Below, piece by piece: positions 8,286 to 16,165 of a DNA stretch of 38,923 bases. A model generated the notes under the pieces. It made no database searches and was not told the origin of the DNA. It saw nothing but the letters and a program-made list of their open reading frames with translations. Origin of the DNA: Acidimicrobiales bacterium (lineage in GTDB: Bacteria > Actinomycetota > Acidimicrobiia > Acidimicrobiales > UBA8190); the NCBI GenBank assembly GCA_030040015.1, contig JASHUM010000074.1:1-38923 (forward strand), written 5' to 3'. Made by a program: the position numbers and the translations under genes. Position 1 is the stretch's first letter. The number at the start of each line of letters is the position of its first letter.

Positions 8286-8729
8286 TCAGGCACCGACGAT
8301 CTTCTCGATCAAGTCCCGGAATTGGCGCAGTTCGGTGAACGAGAGCCGGTCCAGCGCCTCGGGTGGCTGGCTCAGGATCTTCTCGGCTTCGTCGCGCCTG
8401 TGCTCCCCGGCCGCGGTGAGCACCACGTCCTTCACCCGCCGGTCACCGGGATGCGGACGGCGCTCGGCCAGCCCGGTCGACTCCAGCCCGTCCACCAGCG
8501 ACGTCACGTAGGAAGGATCGCAGCGGAACGTCTCGGCCAGCTCGCCCATCGACTGGGGCTGCCCGGGGTGCAGGGACAGCAGGGTCTTGAGCACCCCCGG
8601 GGCCAGCCCGGTGTGCTCGCAGGCGTCGTGGAAGTTGCGCTGGCCTTCACCCCCGAGGATGAAGCGGTACATGGCCATCCAGGCCTCGCCGGCGACCTCC
8701 TCCTTGGTCCTCCCCCGGTCAACTGGCAC
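8286..8729 (-). CDS. MarR-family transcriptional regulator
   Basis: A 147-residue winged-helix protein of normal MarR length. The recognition-helix region reads MGELAETFRCDPSYVTSLVDGLESTGLAERRPHPGDRR, with the typical wing residues (D-R-R) followed by VVLTAAGEHRRDEAEKIL. Flanking helices should form the dimer interface. The start is the GTG at 8729, preceded by GGAGAGG four bases upstream. It is divergent from a DHA2-type efflux pump, and the 35-nt intergenic region is full of TTGA/TCAA dyads. The expected role is ligand-released repression of the pump and of itself. The ligand is unknown. Confidence 0.92.
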   Translation of the reverse strand: MPVDRGRTKEEVAGEAWMAMYRFILGGEGQRNFHDACEHTGLAPGVLKTLLSLHPGQPQSMGELAETFRCDPSYVTSLVDGLESTGLAERRPHPGDRRVKDVVLTAAGEHRRDEAEKILSQPPEALDRLSFTELRQFRDLIEKIVGA

Positions 8730-8795
8730 TTGACCTCTCCAGATCTTTGAGTAAAATCAACTATATGGTTGATCAAAACCAACCGTTGAGTCAAC
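8719..8795. promoter_or_regulatory. marR/efflux-pump control region with nested TTGA/TCAA dyads
   Basis: An AT-rich island in an otherwise GC-rich window. For the pump, TTGACC (8730-8735), a 16-nt spacer and TAAAAT (8752-8757) form a good promoter whose start point would fall at about 8764, at the ATG. Dyads are TCAA-N7-TTGA (8719-8733, over the -35), TTGA-N6-TCAA (8747-8760, over the -10), TCAAC-N6-GTTGA (8757-8772, over the start), TTGATCAA (8769-8776) and GTTGA-G-TCAAC (8785-8795, inside the coding start). These are likely MarR sites. Which of them are bound is not knowable by eye. Confidence 0.65.
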
Positions 8796-10294
8796 TCCAT
8801 TCTACCGGCGCCGCCCCGGGTGGGGAAGGCACGGCGCCCCCGGCGGCCGCCCCTCCGGCTCATCGCCACCGGGGACTGGCGCTGGTGGTCATCTCGGCCG
8901 TGCAGATGATGGTCATCCTCGACGGGACGATCGTGAACATCGCCCTGCCCTCCATCCGGCGCCAGCTCCACTTCTCCGCCGCCGGCCTCGAATGGGTGAT
9001 CGCCGCCTATGCCCTCGCCTTCGGGGGGATGTTGCTGCTCGGCGGGCGCAGCGGCGACATCTTCGGCCGCCGGCGCATGTTCGTCGTCGGGGTGGCGCTC
9101 TTCACCGTCGCCTCGCTGGCCGGTGGCTTGGCGCGCGACCCGGCCATGCTCGTCGCCGCCCGGATCGCCCAAGGCGTCGGTGGCGCCATCGCCTCGCCCA
9201 CCGCCCTGGCGCTCATCCAGAGCACCTTCACCGACCCAAAGGAACGTGCCCGGGCCATGGGCGTGTACGGCGCCATGTCGGGCGCCGGTGGCTCGCTCGG
9301 GCTGCTGCTCGGCGGGGTGCTGACCGACATCGCCTCGTGGCGGTGGGTGCTCTTCGTCAACGTGCCCATCGGTCTCCTCGTCGCCGCCGCGGCGCCGTTC
9401 GTCCTGGGCGCCACTCCCACGCGTCCCGGACGTCTCGACCTGGGCGGCGCCCTGTCGGTCACCGCCGGGATGAGCGCCCTCGTGTACGGCCTCTCTCACG
9501 CCGCCACCAGCGGGTGGGTGAACGTGACCACTCTCGGGTCGCTGGCCGTGGCGGTCGTCCTGCTCGTCACCTTCGTCTCCATCGAGGCCCGCAGCGCACA
9601 CGCGCTCATGCCGCTGCGCATCTTCGCCGACCGGGAGCGGGCGGCCTCGTACGGGATCATGCTGTGCCTGGCGTCGGCCATGTTCGGCACGTTCTTCTTC
9701 ATGACCCAGTTCGTCCAGGACATCCTGGGCTACAGCCCCCTTCGGGCCGGGGTGGCGTTCCTCCCCATGACCATCGTCATCGGCGGCACCTCGGTGACCA
9801 TCTCCCGGCTGGTGTCGCGCATCGGGACCCGCCGGCCCATGACGGTCGGCCCGCTCCTGGCCGCCGGTGGGCTCATGTGGCTGTCGTTCGTCGGCGTGCA
9901 CGCCGCCTATACGTCCGTGATCCTTCCCCTCTTGATCGTCGCCTTCGGCATGGGGTGCACCTTCGTCCCGTTGACCCTGACCGTGATGCGCCGGGTGGCG
10001 CCGTCCGAGGCCGGACTGGCCTCGGCGTTGCTCAACACGGGGCAGCAGATCGGCGGGTCGCTCGGCCTGGCCGTGCTCGTCACCGTGGCGAGCGCCTTCA
10101 CCCCCCTGGCCGGTGCCCACCTGCCGTCAGCGGCGGCGGTGACCCACGGATACGACGCCGCCTTCCGGGTCGGCTCGCTCGTGGCGCTGGGCGCCTTCGT
10201 CCTGGCCGGCGTGGCGCTGCGCACGCGCCGTTCGTCGACCGAGCCCACCTCCGAGCCGGTGCCCCAGGCCGAGCTCGAGCCGGTCGTCGCCTAA
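8765..10294 (+). CDS. MFS transporter, DHA2 (EmrB/QacA) drug-efflux family
   Basis: The 509-residue membrane protein has a short proline- and alanine-rich cytoplasmic N-terminus followed by many hydrophobic helices; DHA2 proteins usually have 14. TM1 holds VQMMVILDGTIVNIALPSI, the family's D motif. Motif A is GGRSGDIFGRRRMF. The antiporter motif C region is YGAMSGAGGSLGLLLGGVL. It should export drugs or toxic organic acids using the proton gradient. The ATG at 8765 is preferred because a good promoter places transcription initiation at or next to it. A TTG at 8747 is an alternative without a ribosome-binding site. It is divergent from marR. Its stop TAA overlaps the stop of the convergent GNAT gene by two bases. 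Confidence 0.92.
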   Translation: MVDQNQPLSQLHSTGAAPGGEGTAPPAAAPPAHRHRGLALVVISAVQMMVILDGTIVNIALPSIRRQLHFSAAGLEWVIAAYALAFGGMLLLGGRSGDIFGRRRMFVVGVALFTVASLAGGLARDPAMLVAARIAQGVGGAIASPTALALIQSTFTDPKERARAMGVYGAMSGAGGSLGLLLGGVLTDIASWRWVLFVNVPIGLLVAAAAPFVLGATPTRPGRLDLGGALSVTAGMSALVYGLSHAATSGWVNVTTLGSLAVAVVLLVTFVSIEARSAHALMPLRIFADRERAASYGIMLCLASAMFGTFFFMTQFVQDILGYSPLRAGVAFLPMTIVIGGTSVTISRLVSRIGTRRPMTVGPLLAAGGLMWLSFVGVHAAYTSVILPLLIVAFGMGCTFVPLTLTVMRRVAPSEAGLASALLNTGQQIGGSLGLAVLVTVASAFTPLAGAHLPSAAAVTHGYDAAFRVGSLVALGAFVLAGVALRTRRSSTEPTSEPVPQAELEPVVA

Positions 10295-10833
10295 GGGCGG
10301 GTGGCGAGGGTCCGGTAGGACACGAAGGCGTCCTCGCCCTCCACGGCGGCGGGCACGCGGCCGGTCACCTCGAAGCCCAGCTCCTCGTACAAGCGCCGGG
10401 CCGGGTTGGACGCGAACACCAAGTTGAATTGCATGGCGTCGAACCCGAGCGCAGCGGCGCGCTCGAGCGAGTCCTCGACCAAGGCCCGGGCCACGCCGTG
10501 GCGACGCCAGGCCCGGTCGACCACATACCCGGCGTTGGCGATGTGCCCGGCCCGGCCGGGGAAGTTGGCCTTCAAGGCGTACGCCCCTGCCAACGAGGCG
10601 TCGTGCCGGGCCGCCACCACCATCCGGGTTCCGCTCCCCCACGCCGCCTCGAAATCGTCGTCGGTGAGCGGTGGCGCTTGCGGGAAGCCTTCGCCCCGTT
10701 CGACCACGCCGGCGAACAGCGCGAACAACGCCCGGCGGTCCTCGGCGCCGACCGGGCCCAAGCGCAGCTCGAGCCCCTGCCCGGTGCGCACGACGCGCTC
10801 GGCGCGGGCGTCCTCCACCTCGCCCTCGCCCAC
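10291..10833 (-). CDS. GNAT-family N-acetyltransferase
   Basis: A 180-residue protein with the GNAT core. A central strand (RMVVAARHDASLAGAYAL) leads to the acetyl-CoA pyrophosphate-binding loop RRHGVARALVEDSLERAA. The later strand and helix LVFASNPARRLYEELGFEVTGRVP are typical of the family's C-terminal half. The substrate cannot be named; relatives act on amines of small molecules or protein N-termini. The GTG start lies 3 nt after the ipdC-like stop, so it is probably co-transcribed as the last gene of that minus-strand run. Its own stop overlaps the stop of the efflux-pump gene on the other strand. Confidence 0.85.
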   Translation of the reverse strand: MGEGEVEDARAERVVRTGQGLELRLGPVGAEDRRALFALFAGVVERGEGFPQAPPLTDDDFEAAWGSGTRMVVAARHDASLAGAYALKANFPGRAGHIANAGYVVDRAWRRHGVARALVEDSLERAAALGFDAMQFNLVFASNPARRLYEELGFEVTGRVPAAVEGEDAFVSYRTLATRP

Positions 10834-10836
10834 CTC

Positions 10837-11946
10837 TCAGCGCGCCGGGGCCGGCACCGCCCCCAGGCGCTCGAGCACGGTGTTGGCCTCCATGACGACA
10901 CCCCAGACCACGTCGGCCACCGAGGGCAGGTCGTCGATGGTCCCCACGACTTGCCCGGTCGGGAGGATGCCCACGTCGGTGCGGCCCTCGACCAGCGCCG
11001 CCCTCGTCATCATCGGTGCGTTGGCGGCCATGGCCACCTGGGCCCAGGTGAGCTCGTCGTGGCGGTGCATGGACACGCCCTGGCGGGCGAGCTCGCTCAG
11101 CCCGGCGCCGGTACGGCGCCGGAACGCCAGCGCGTTGGCGAGCGCCCGGGGCAGCGCGGTCAGCCGGCCGGCGCCTTCGAGACGATCCACCACCTCGGTG
11201 CGGATCACCCGTTGCGGGGCACCGTCCACCCGGGTGGTGACCACTGTGCCCGTGATCGGCGTGGCGAGGTAACGCGCCTTCACCGCCTCGGGGACGGTGC
11301 TCTCGGCGGTGAGGAGAAAGCGCGTCCCCATGGCGATGCCGGCTGCCCCGTAGGCCAGCGCCGCCACCAAGCCCCGTCCGTCGAAGAACCCGCCGGCGCC
11401 GACCACCGCCACCTGTCCCCCCACGGCGTCGGCGACATCGGGCAGGAGCAGCGACGTGGGCACCGACCCGGTGTGCCCACCGCCTTCTGCTCCTTGGCAG
11501 ATCACGGCGTCCACGCCCCACCCCGCCACCTTCTCGGCGTGGCGACGCGCTCCCACGGTGGGGATCACCACCACCCCGGCCTCCTTGAGGCGCGACACGA
11601 GGTCGGGGCGAGGGGCCTGGGCGAAGCTGGCCACCCTGACCCCGGCGTCGACGAGCAGCCCCACGCGCTGCTCGACGTCGGCCGAGTCGGTGCGCAGGTT
11701 CACCCCGAAGGGCGCGTCGGTGCGGGCCCGCACCTCTTCGATGGCGGCGCCCAGCTCGTCGAGGCTCATGGTGGCCGAGGCCAGGATGCCGAGCGCCCCG
11801 GCCGCCGCAGTGGCGGCCACCAGGCGGGGCCCGGCCACCCACCCCATGCCGGTCTGCACCACCGGGTAGCGCACTCCGGCCAGCTCGCACAGGCGCGTGC
11901 GCAGGGCGGGATGGGGTTCGGGCCCGACGACCGTCGCCCCCGTCAA
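10837..11946 (-). CDS. ipdC: IpdC-like flavin oxidoreductase (nitronate monooxygenase/NPD family)
   Basis: A 369-residue FMN-binding TIM barrel of the 2-nitropropane dioxygenase family. It shows YPVVQTGMGWVAGPRLVAA at the N-terminus, FGVNL, the motif VDAVICQGAEGGGHTG that precedes the active-site region, and VVGAGGFFDGRGLVAALAYGAAGIAMGTRFL for FMN phosphate. Directly downstream of ipdB-like and ipdA-like genes, it matches the position and family of mycobacterial IpdC, which is required for steroid ring C/D breakdown at the hydrindane-CoA stage. The start is a TTG overlapping the previous stop (TTGA); no better ATG/GTG is near. Nitronate oxidation is possible by family alone, but the neighbourhood favours IpdC. 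Confidence 0.82.
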   Translation of the reverse strand: MTGATVVGPEPHPALRTRLCELAGVRYPVVQTGMGWVAGPRLVAATAAAGALGILASATMSLDELGAAIEEVRARTDAPFGVNLRTDSADVEQRVGLLVDAGVRVASFAQAPRPDLVSRLKEAGVVVIPTVGARRHAEKVAGWGVDAVICQGAEGGGHTGSVPTSLLLPDVADAVGGQVAVVGAGGFFDGRGLVAALAYGAAGIAMGTRFLLTAESTVPEAVKARYLATPITGTVVTTRVDGAPQRVIRTEVVDRLEGAGRLTALPRALANALAFRRRTGAGLSELARQGVSMHRHDELTWAQVAMAANAPMMTRAALVEGRTDVGILPTGQVVGTIDDLPSVADVVWGVVMEANTVLERLGAVPAPAR

Positions 11947-12698
11947 CCGGGCAGCTCCTTGTTGCGCAGGCCGTAGGGGTCGAGGACGTTCCGGATGAGC
12001 TCGAGCTCCTCGGCGCTCGGGACTCGGGTCTCGGCGACACCCTGCTCGACCAGGTCGAAACCGGTGGCGGCCCGCACCTCGTCGACGGTCACCCCGGGGT
12101 GCACCGACGCCAGGCGCATGCGGTGGTCGGGCGTGGCGAAGTCCAGGACGGCGAGGTTGGTGACCACCACCCGCACCTCACCGAAGCGGGCCGCCGCCGG
12201 GGACGCCGCGGCCCGGTCGTACCCCACGCCCGAGACCATGTCGACGTTCTCGACGAAGACCCGGGGCGAGTGGTTGGGCACCCAGTAGCTCGTGGGGTGG
12301 TTGACCGTGTTCCCCGGAGATCCGCGCACCCCGATGAGCTGGGTGGCGGGCCGGTGCCAGTCACCGATACAGCTCAAGTTCTGATTGCCGTAGCGGTCGA
12401 TCTGGCTGGCCATCATCATCACGTGACGACGTCCCGACCACACCACGTCGAACACCCGTCGATAGGGCATCCACGCCTCGCGCACGAGCTCCTCGGCCTG
12501 AGCCGACACAGCCGGGGTCCCGGCCATGAGGGCTGCTTCTCCGTCGGTGAGCACCAGGTCGGGGGCGAAGGTGAGGCGCGCCAGGCGGGCGCCGATCGAG
12601 GGGACGGTCCCGAAGGGACTGGCCAGGATCTCCCCGTCACCCCGCCACGCCTCGGCGCACGCCACGGCGCACACCTCGGCGCGCGTCACGTCGCTCAC
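11943..12698 (-). CDS. ipdB: IpdB-like subunit of steroid ring-opening CoA hydrolase
   Basis: A 251-residue protein of the class I CoA-transferase beta fold; mycobacterial IpdB is about 250. Near residue 50, where ordinary transferases carry the catalytic ENG motif, it has LVLTDGEA. This agrees with IpdAB being a hydrolase rather than a transferase. The segment RRHVMMMASQIDRYGNQNLSCIGDW and the C-terminal PEAEELELI-type end resemble IpdB. IpdAB opens ring C of the COCHEA-CoA intermediate in steroid catabolism. The GTG start overlaps the ipdA-like stop (GTGA), as expected for two subunits of one enzyme. The frame remains open far upstream, but similarity begins here. Confidence 0.87.
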   Translation of the reverse strand: MSDVTRAEVCAVACAEAWRGDGEILASPFGTVPSIGARLARLTFAPDLVLTDGEAALMAGTPAVSAQAEELVREAWMPYRRVFDVVWSGRRHVMMMASQIDRYGNQNLSCIGDWHRPATQLIGVRGSPGNTVNHPTSYWVPNHSPRVFVENVDMVSGVGYDRAAASPAAARFGEVRVVVTNLAVLDFATPDHRMRLASVHPGVTVDEVRAATGFDLVEQGVAETRVPSAEELELIRNVLDPYGLRNKELPG

Positions 12699-13567
12699 GG
12701 CCGGCTCGCTCCGCTCCCCGTGCGCTCCTCGGAGACGGCGGCGCGGTACTCCTCCTCGTCGACGTCGACGAAACGCGCCGCGAACTGCGCCCAGGACTCG
12801 GCGTCCGCCGCCGATCTGGCGTAGCGCTGTTGGAAGGCTTCGTCCCTGGAGTAGTCGGGCGGGCACGAGGTGAAGTGGGCGCCACCGGGGACCTGGGCCA
12901 CGGCGTCGGTGAGGAGCCGGGTGACCGTCACCGACTGGAGCGGGCCCTCGTCGGCGAGACAGCCGGGTTCGACCACCTTCTCGGCGGTGAGGAACCGCCG
13001 ACGCGCCGCTCCCAGGAACAGGTCGTCGAAGAACGGATCGGGGCCGAGCATCTGGCCGTTGCCGTGACGGTCGGCCCGGTTGGCGTGCACGAAGGCGACG
13101 TCGAGCTCGAGGGCGGGCATGGCGGCGAGCTCTTCGCCACCGTAAGGGGAGACGACGGTGCGCAACTCCGGGTTCACGACCATGACGTCGGACCCCAGCC
13201 CGGCCCGGGTGGGCAGGAAGGGAAGACGCCACGACGCGGCGAGCAGGCCCAGGTAGAACATGCCCTCGTCGAGCTCCATGGCCTCGACCGCGCCCGCTTG
13301 ACGGGCGGCGCGGAAGTGGGGGTCCAGGGGGATCGAGTCGAGCGTGACGAACCCGTAGACGACCTTGCCCACGAGCCCCGCCGCGCACAACAGTCCCACG
13401 TCGGGCCCGCCGTAGGACACCACGGTGAGGTCGGCCACCTTGGCCCGGGCCAGCGCCCGCACCACGGCCATGGGCTTGCGCCGCGAGCCCCAGCCGCCGA
13501 AGCCGACCGTCATCCCCGGGCGCACCTCGGCCACCATGTCGTCGAGGGTGGCCCGCTTGTCGGTCAC
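12695..13567 (-). CDS. ipdA: IpdA-like subunit of steroid ring-opening CoA hydrolase
   Basis: The 290-residue product closely resembles mycobacterial IpdA as I remember it. Shared segments include the N-terminus DKRATLDD, GGWGSRRKPMAVVRAL, VSYGGPDVGLLCAAG, LPFLPTRAGLGSD, PFFDDLFLGAARRRFL and PGGAHFTSCPPDY. The Glu in DEGM (about residue 101) probably matches the catalytic Glu reported for IpdA. With the overlapping IpdB-like subunit it should hydrolyse ring C of a cyclohexene-CoA intermediate from steroid degradation. Start GTG at 13567, 13 nt after the EchA20-like stop. A generic 3-oxoacid CoA-transferase is the alternative, but the GSRRKPM and YGGPD motifs argue against it. Confidence 0.9.
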   Translation of the reverse strand: MTDKRATLDDMVAEVRPGMTVGFGGWGSRRKPMAVVRALARAKVADLTVVSYGGPDVGLLCAAGLVGKVVYGFVTLDSIPLDPHFRAARQAGAVEAMELDEGMFYLGLLAASWRLPFLPTRAGLGSDVMVVNPELRTVVSPYGGEELAAMPALELDVAFVHANRADRHGNGQMLGPDPFFDDLFLGAARRRFLTAEKVVEPGCLADEGPLQSVTVTRLLTDAVAQVPGGAHFTSCPPDYSRDEAFQQRYARSAADAESWAQFAARFVDVDEEEYRAAVSEERTGSGASRP

Positions 13568-13580
13568 GGGTGCAGGCCGG

Positions 13581-14339
13581 TCATCGCGACGTGTCGGCCT
13601 GTCGTTTGTCGACGAAGGCCTGGCGCTGTTCGTCGGCCACCCCGCCCACGTGCAGCTCGTAGGTGAAGCCCTGCTCGAAGCGGTAACTGCGCTTCACGTC
13701 GACCGGATCGATGCCGTTCAGGGACTCCTTGGCCCGTCGCAGGATGGTCGGGCTCTTCTCGGCCAGCTTGCCGGCAAGGGCGTAGGCGGAGTCGACGAGC
13801 TCTGCACCGGGGACCACCGCGGCGAGCGAGCCGTAGCGGGCGAGCTCGGGGGCGGTGATGGGTGCAGCCGTGTACACCATCTCCCGCATCTTGTGCTGTG
13901 GCACCAGCCGGGACAGATGCGTGGCCGCACCCAGCGCACCCCGGTCCACCTCGGGAAGGCCGAAGGTGGCGTCCTCCGAGGCCACCACCAGATCGGCGTT
14001 CCCCACCAGCCCGATCCCCCCGCCCAGGCAGAAGCCGTGCACGGCCGCCACGACCGGCACCTCGCAGTCGTAGACGGCAGCGAAGGCGGCCGCACAGCCG
14101 CGGTTGACACCCACCAGCGCCTCGTCTCCTCGTGCCTGGATCTCCTTGATGTCGACCCCGGCACAGAAGCCACGGCCCTCGGCCCGCAGGACCACGACGC
14201 GCACGTCGGGATGGCGCCCTGCGGCGGTGACGGTTTCGGCCAGGGCGAACCAGCTGGCGACGTCGAGGGCGTTCACCGGCGGGACGTCGATGACCACTTC
14301 CGCCGTGCCCGGCGCCCGGCTCGCCTGCTCGATCCCCAT
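13581..14339 (-). CDS. echA20: EchA20-like enoyl-CoA hydratase/isomerase family ring hydrolase
   Basis: A 252-residue crotonase-fold protein. RAEGRGFCAGVDIKE and HGFCLGGGIGLVGNADLVVA form the oxyanion-hole segments. The long stretch from ASEDATFGLPEV through GAATHLSRLVPQH is nearly the same, from memory, as mycobacterial EchA20. EchA20 hydrolytically opens steroid ring D of a hydrindane-derived CoA ester, giving the IpdAB substrate. It is the first gene of the run echA20-ipdA-ipdB-ipdC-GNAT. It starts at an ATG only 41 nt from a divergent SDR gene, the same arrangement as Rv3549c/Rv3550 in Mycobacterium tuberculosis. The order and similarity together make this one of the strongest assignments in the window. 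Confidence 0.92.
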   Translation of the reverse strand: MGIEQASRAPGTAEVVIDVPPVNALDVASWFALAETVTAAGRHPDVRVVVLRAEGRGFCAGVDIKEIQARGDEALVGVNRGCAAAFAAVYDCEVPVVAAVHGFCLGGGIGLVGNADLVVASEDATFGLPEVDRGALGAATHLSRLVPQHKMREMVYTAAPITAPELARYGSLAAVVPGAELVDSAYALAGKLAEKSPTILRRAKESLNGIDPVDVKRSYRFEQGFTYELHVGGVADEQRQAFVDKRQADTSR

Positions 14340-14380
14340 GGCGCTCGGTAGTTTGGCAGGCCGGACGGAGGAGGTGGTCC

Positions 14381-15160
14381 GTGGGCGACCCGGAGCGTGC
14401 GCCGCTGGACTTCACCGGGCGCGTGGTGGTGGTGACGGGTGGGACACGCGGCATCGGCCGCGCCGTCGCCCGGGCGTTCCTCGACGCCGGCGCAGAGGTG
14501 GTGGTGTGCGGCCGGCACGCACCGGAGTCGCTGGCCCAGGGCGGTGGGCGTGAGGCCACGTTCGTCGCCGCCGACGTGCGCCAGGCCGAACAAGCCCGAG
14601 GCGTGGTCGAACAGGCCGTCGAACGCCACAACCGGCTCGACGTGCTCGTCAACAACGCCGGCGGCTCTCCTTCGATCCCGGCCGCCGACGCGTCGCCCTC
14701 GTTCGTCACCTCGGTGGTGACCCTCAACCTGCTGGCTCCGTTCTTCTGTGCCCAGGCCGCCAACGCCGTGATGCAGGGACAGGACGAGGGCGGGAGCATC
14801 GTCAACGTCGCCAGCGTGTCCGCCCTGCGTCCCTCCCCCGGTGCCGCCGCGTACGGCGCGGCCAAAGCCGGTCTGGTCAACCTGACCAAGACGCTCGCCG
14901 TGGAGTGGGCGCCGCGGGTGCGGGTGAACTGCGTCGTGGCCGGGCTCGTGCTCACCGAGACCGGCGCCGACCACTACGGGGGTCCGGCCGGGCTCGAGCG
15001 GGTGGCGGCCTCCGTCCCCCTGGGACGCCTCGGGACGCCCGAGGACGTGGCGGGCGTGTGCCTGTTCCTCGCCTCGCCCCTGGCCGGGTACGTGAGCGGG
15101 GCTGCCGTGGAGGCCCACGGCGGCGGAGAGCGCCCCGCGTACCTCGACGCCCTGTCGTAG
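14381..15160 (+). CDS. SDR-family oxidoreductase, Rv3549c-like, divergent from echA20
   Basis: A 259-residue short-chain dehydrogenase with TGGTRGIG (residues 19-26) for the dinucleotide and NNAG (91-94). The catalytic Ser is at about 145 (NVASVSA), with Tyr158 and Lys162 in YGAAK. The C-terminal half ([20 protein letters not shown]) is typical of classical SDRs. The start is the GTG at 14381, six bases after a strong GGAGGAGG site at 14367-14374. Its position next to echA20 and overall sequence match the SDR encoded at the same place in the mycobacterial steroid C/D regulon, so a hydroxyacyl- or keto-steroid-CoA intermediate is likely. The exact reaction is unknown. Confidence 0.9.
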   Translation: MGDPERAPLDFTGRVVVVTGGTRGIGRAVARAFLDAGAEVVVCGRHAPESLAQGGGREATFVAADVRQAEQARGVVEQAVERHNRLDVLVNNAGGSPSIPAADASPSFVTSVVTLNLLAPFFCAQAANAVMQGQDEGGSIVNVASVSALRPSPGAAAYGAAKAGLVNLTKTLAVEWAPRVRVNCVVAGLVLTETGADHYGGPAGLERVAASVPLGRLGTPEDVAGVCLFLASPLAGYVSGAAVEAHGGGERPAYLDALS

Positions 15161-15273
15161 CGGCCGGCGTCCAGAAAACGTTCGCCCAACATTCCCGGCC
15201 GGGTGGACGGTCGGGGTCACCGTGGTCCCAGGCACGACCTCAAGCGTGGTGCGCTCCACGTCGATACCCGTTC

Positions 15274-16101
15274 GTGGCCACTTCGACGGGCGGGCGGCTC
15301 CCGCAGATCGGGCTCGAGGGTGAACCGGTCCTCGAATACCAGCCGGCTGTGGACCTCGACAACGGGCGACTGCTCGGATTCGAGGCCCTGCTGCGCTGGC
15401 GTCACCCCGAACGCGGCCTGATCCCGCCGAACGTGCTCATCCCATGGGCCGAGTCGAACAACCACATCGTGGAGCTCAACGCCTGGGTGCTCGAGGAGGC
15501 CTGCCGGGAGGCGAGCCGTTGGGCATCCGCCATCCAGGTGGCCGTCAACTGCTCGCTCGTGCAGCTGCGACATCACCAGGCCTCCCTGGCCGCGAAGCGG
15601 GCCCTGGCCGCCACCGGGCTCAACCCCGACCGCCTCACCGTGGAGATCACCGAGTCGGCGGTAGCCGACGAGCAGGCCAACCAGGACCTGGGCGCGCTCC
15701 TCCGTCACGGCGTGCACTTGGCCGTCGACGACGTGGGGACGAGCTGGGCCACGCTCGAGAACCTGCGGCGCTTCTCCATCGAGGTGGCCAAGATCGATCG
15801 AAGCTTCATCTCCGCCTTGGAGCCCCACGAAGGCATGAACCGAGCCATCGTCGAGGCGATCGTCCACGTCAGCCACTCCCTGGCCATGAGCACGGTGGCC
15901 GAAGGCGTGGAGACCGCCGAACAGGTGGTCGTCCTCAAGGAGCTCGGCGCCGATGTGGCCCAGGGCTTCTTCTTCGCCCCGCCCATGCCCGCCGACGAGG
16001 CGCGTGTCCTGGCCACGAGCGAGCCGCCCGTGCTCTTCTCGTTGACCGAGGTCGGCTCCGACGAGGCGTCATCCGAGCCACTGGCCCTACCCCGAACCTG
16101 A
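15274..16101 (+). CDS. Stand-alone EAL-domain protein (cyclic di-GMP phosphodiesterase)
   Basis: About 275 residues, almost entirely one EAL domain with no GGDEF, PAS or membrane segment. Motif residues are present in order: FEALLRW (EAL, residues 37-39), VAVNCS (Asn), VEITES (Glu), LAVDDVGTS (Asp-Asp), VAKIDRSF (Lys) and AEGVET (Glu). A working c-di-GMP hydrolase is therefore plausible, although the DDFGTG loop is changed to DDVGTS. The frame is open back through the SDR gene. GTG at 15274 is the only ordinary start just before the domain, and it lacks a visible ribosome-binding site, so the start is uncertain. The pnt operon follows after 64 nt. No functional link between the two is evident. 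Confidence 0.8.
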   Translation: MATSTGGRLPQIGLEGEPVLEYQPAVDLDNGRLLGFEALLRWRHPERGLIPPNVLIPWAESNNHIVELNAWVLEEACREASRWASAIQVAVNCSLVQLRHHQASLAAKRALAATGLNPDRLTVEITESAVADEQANQDLGALLRHGVHLAVDDVGTSWATLENLRRFSIEVAKIDRSFISALEPHEGMNRAIVEAIVHVSHSLAMSTVAEGVETAEQVVVLKELGADVAQGFFFAPPMPADEARVLATSEPPVLFSLTEVGSDEASSEPLALPRT

Positions 16102-16165
16102 CACCATCAGGGCCGCGCTCCTAGGAGTGGAGTACGCCGAGGCGGACGTGCTCTGATACTCCGCC

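Noticed and set aside
8992-11976. A 994-codon plus-strand open frame
   Set aside because: Arg/Gly/His-rich shadow of the efflux-pump gene and, further right, of minus-strand genes; no family features.
10127-12040. A 637-codon minus-strand open frame
   Set aside because: Low-complexity shadow of the ipdC-like and GNAT genes in another frame.
16098-16110. CTGA-N5-TCAG at the EAL stop, resembling the shared catabolic dyad
   Set aside because: The spacer is five rather than seven bases, there is no matching -10 at 18 nt, and it lies over the end of a coding region.
16119-16162. CTCCTAGGAG palindrome and GGAGTA/TACTCC inverted pair before pntAA
   Set aside because: The palindrome is only 10 bp and the second pair has only six bases per arm with a long loop; no promoter or regulator context supports it.
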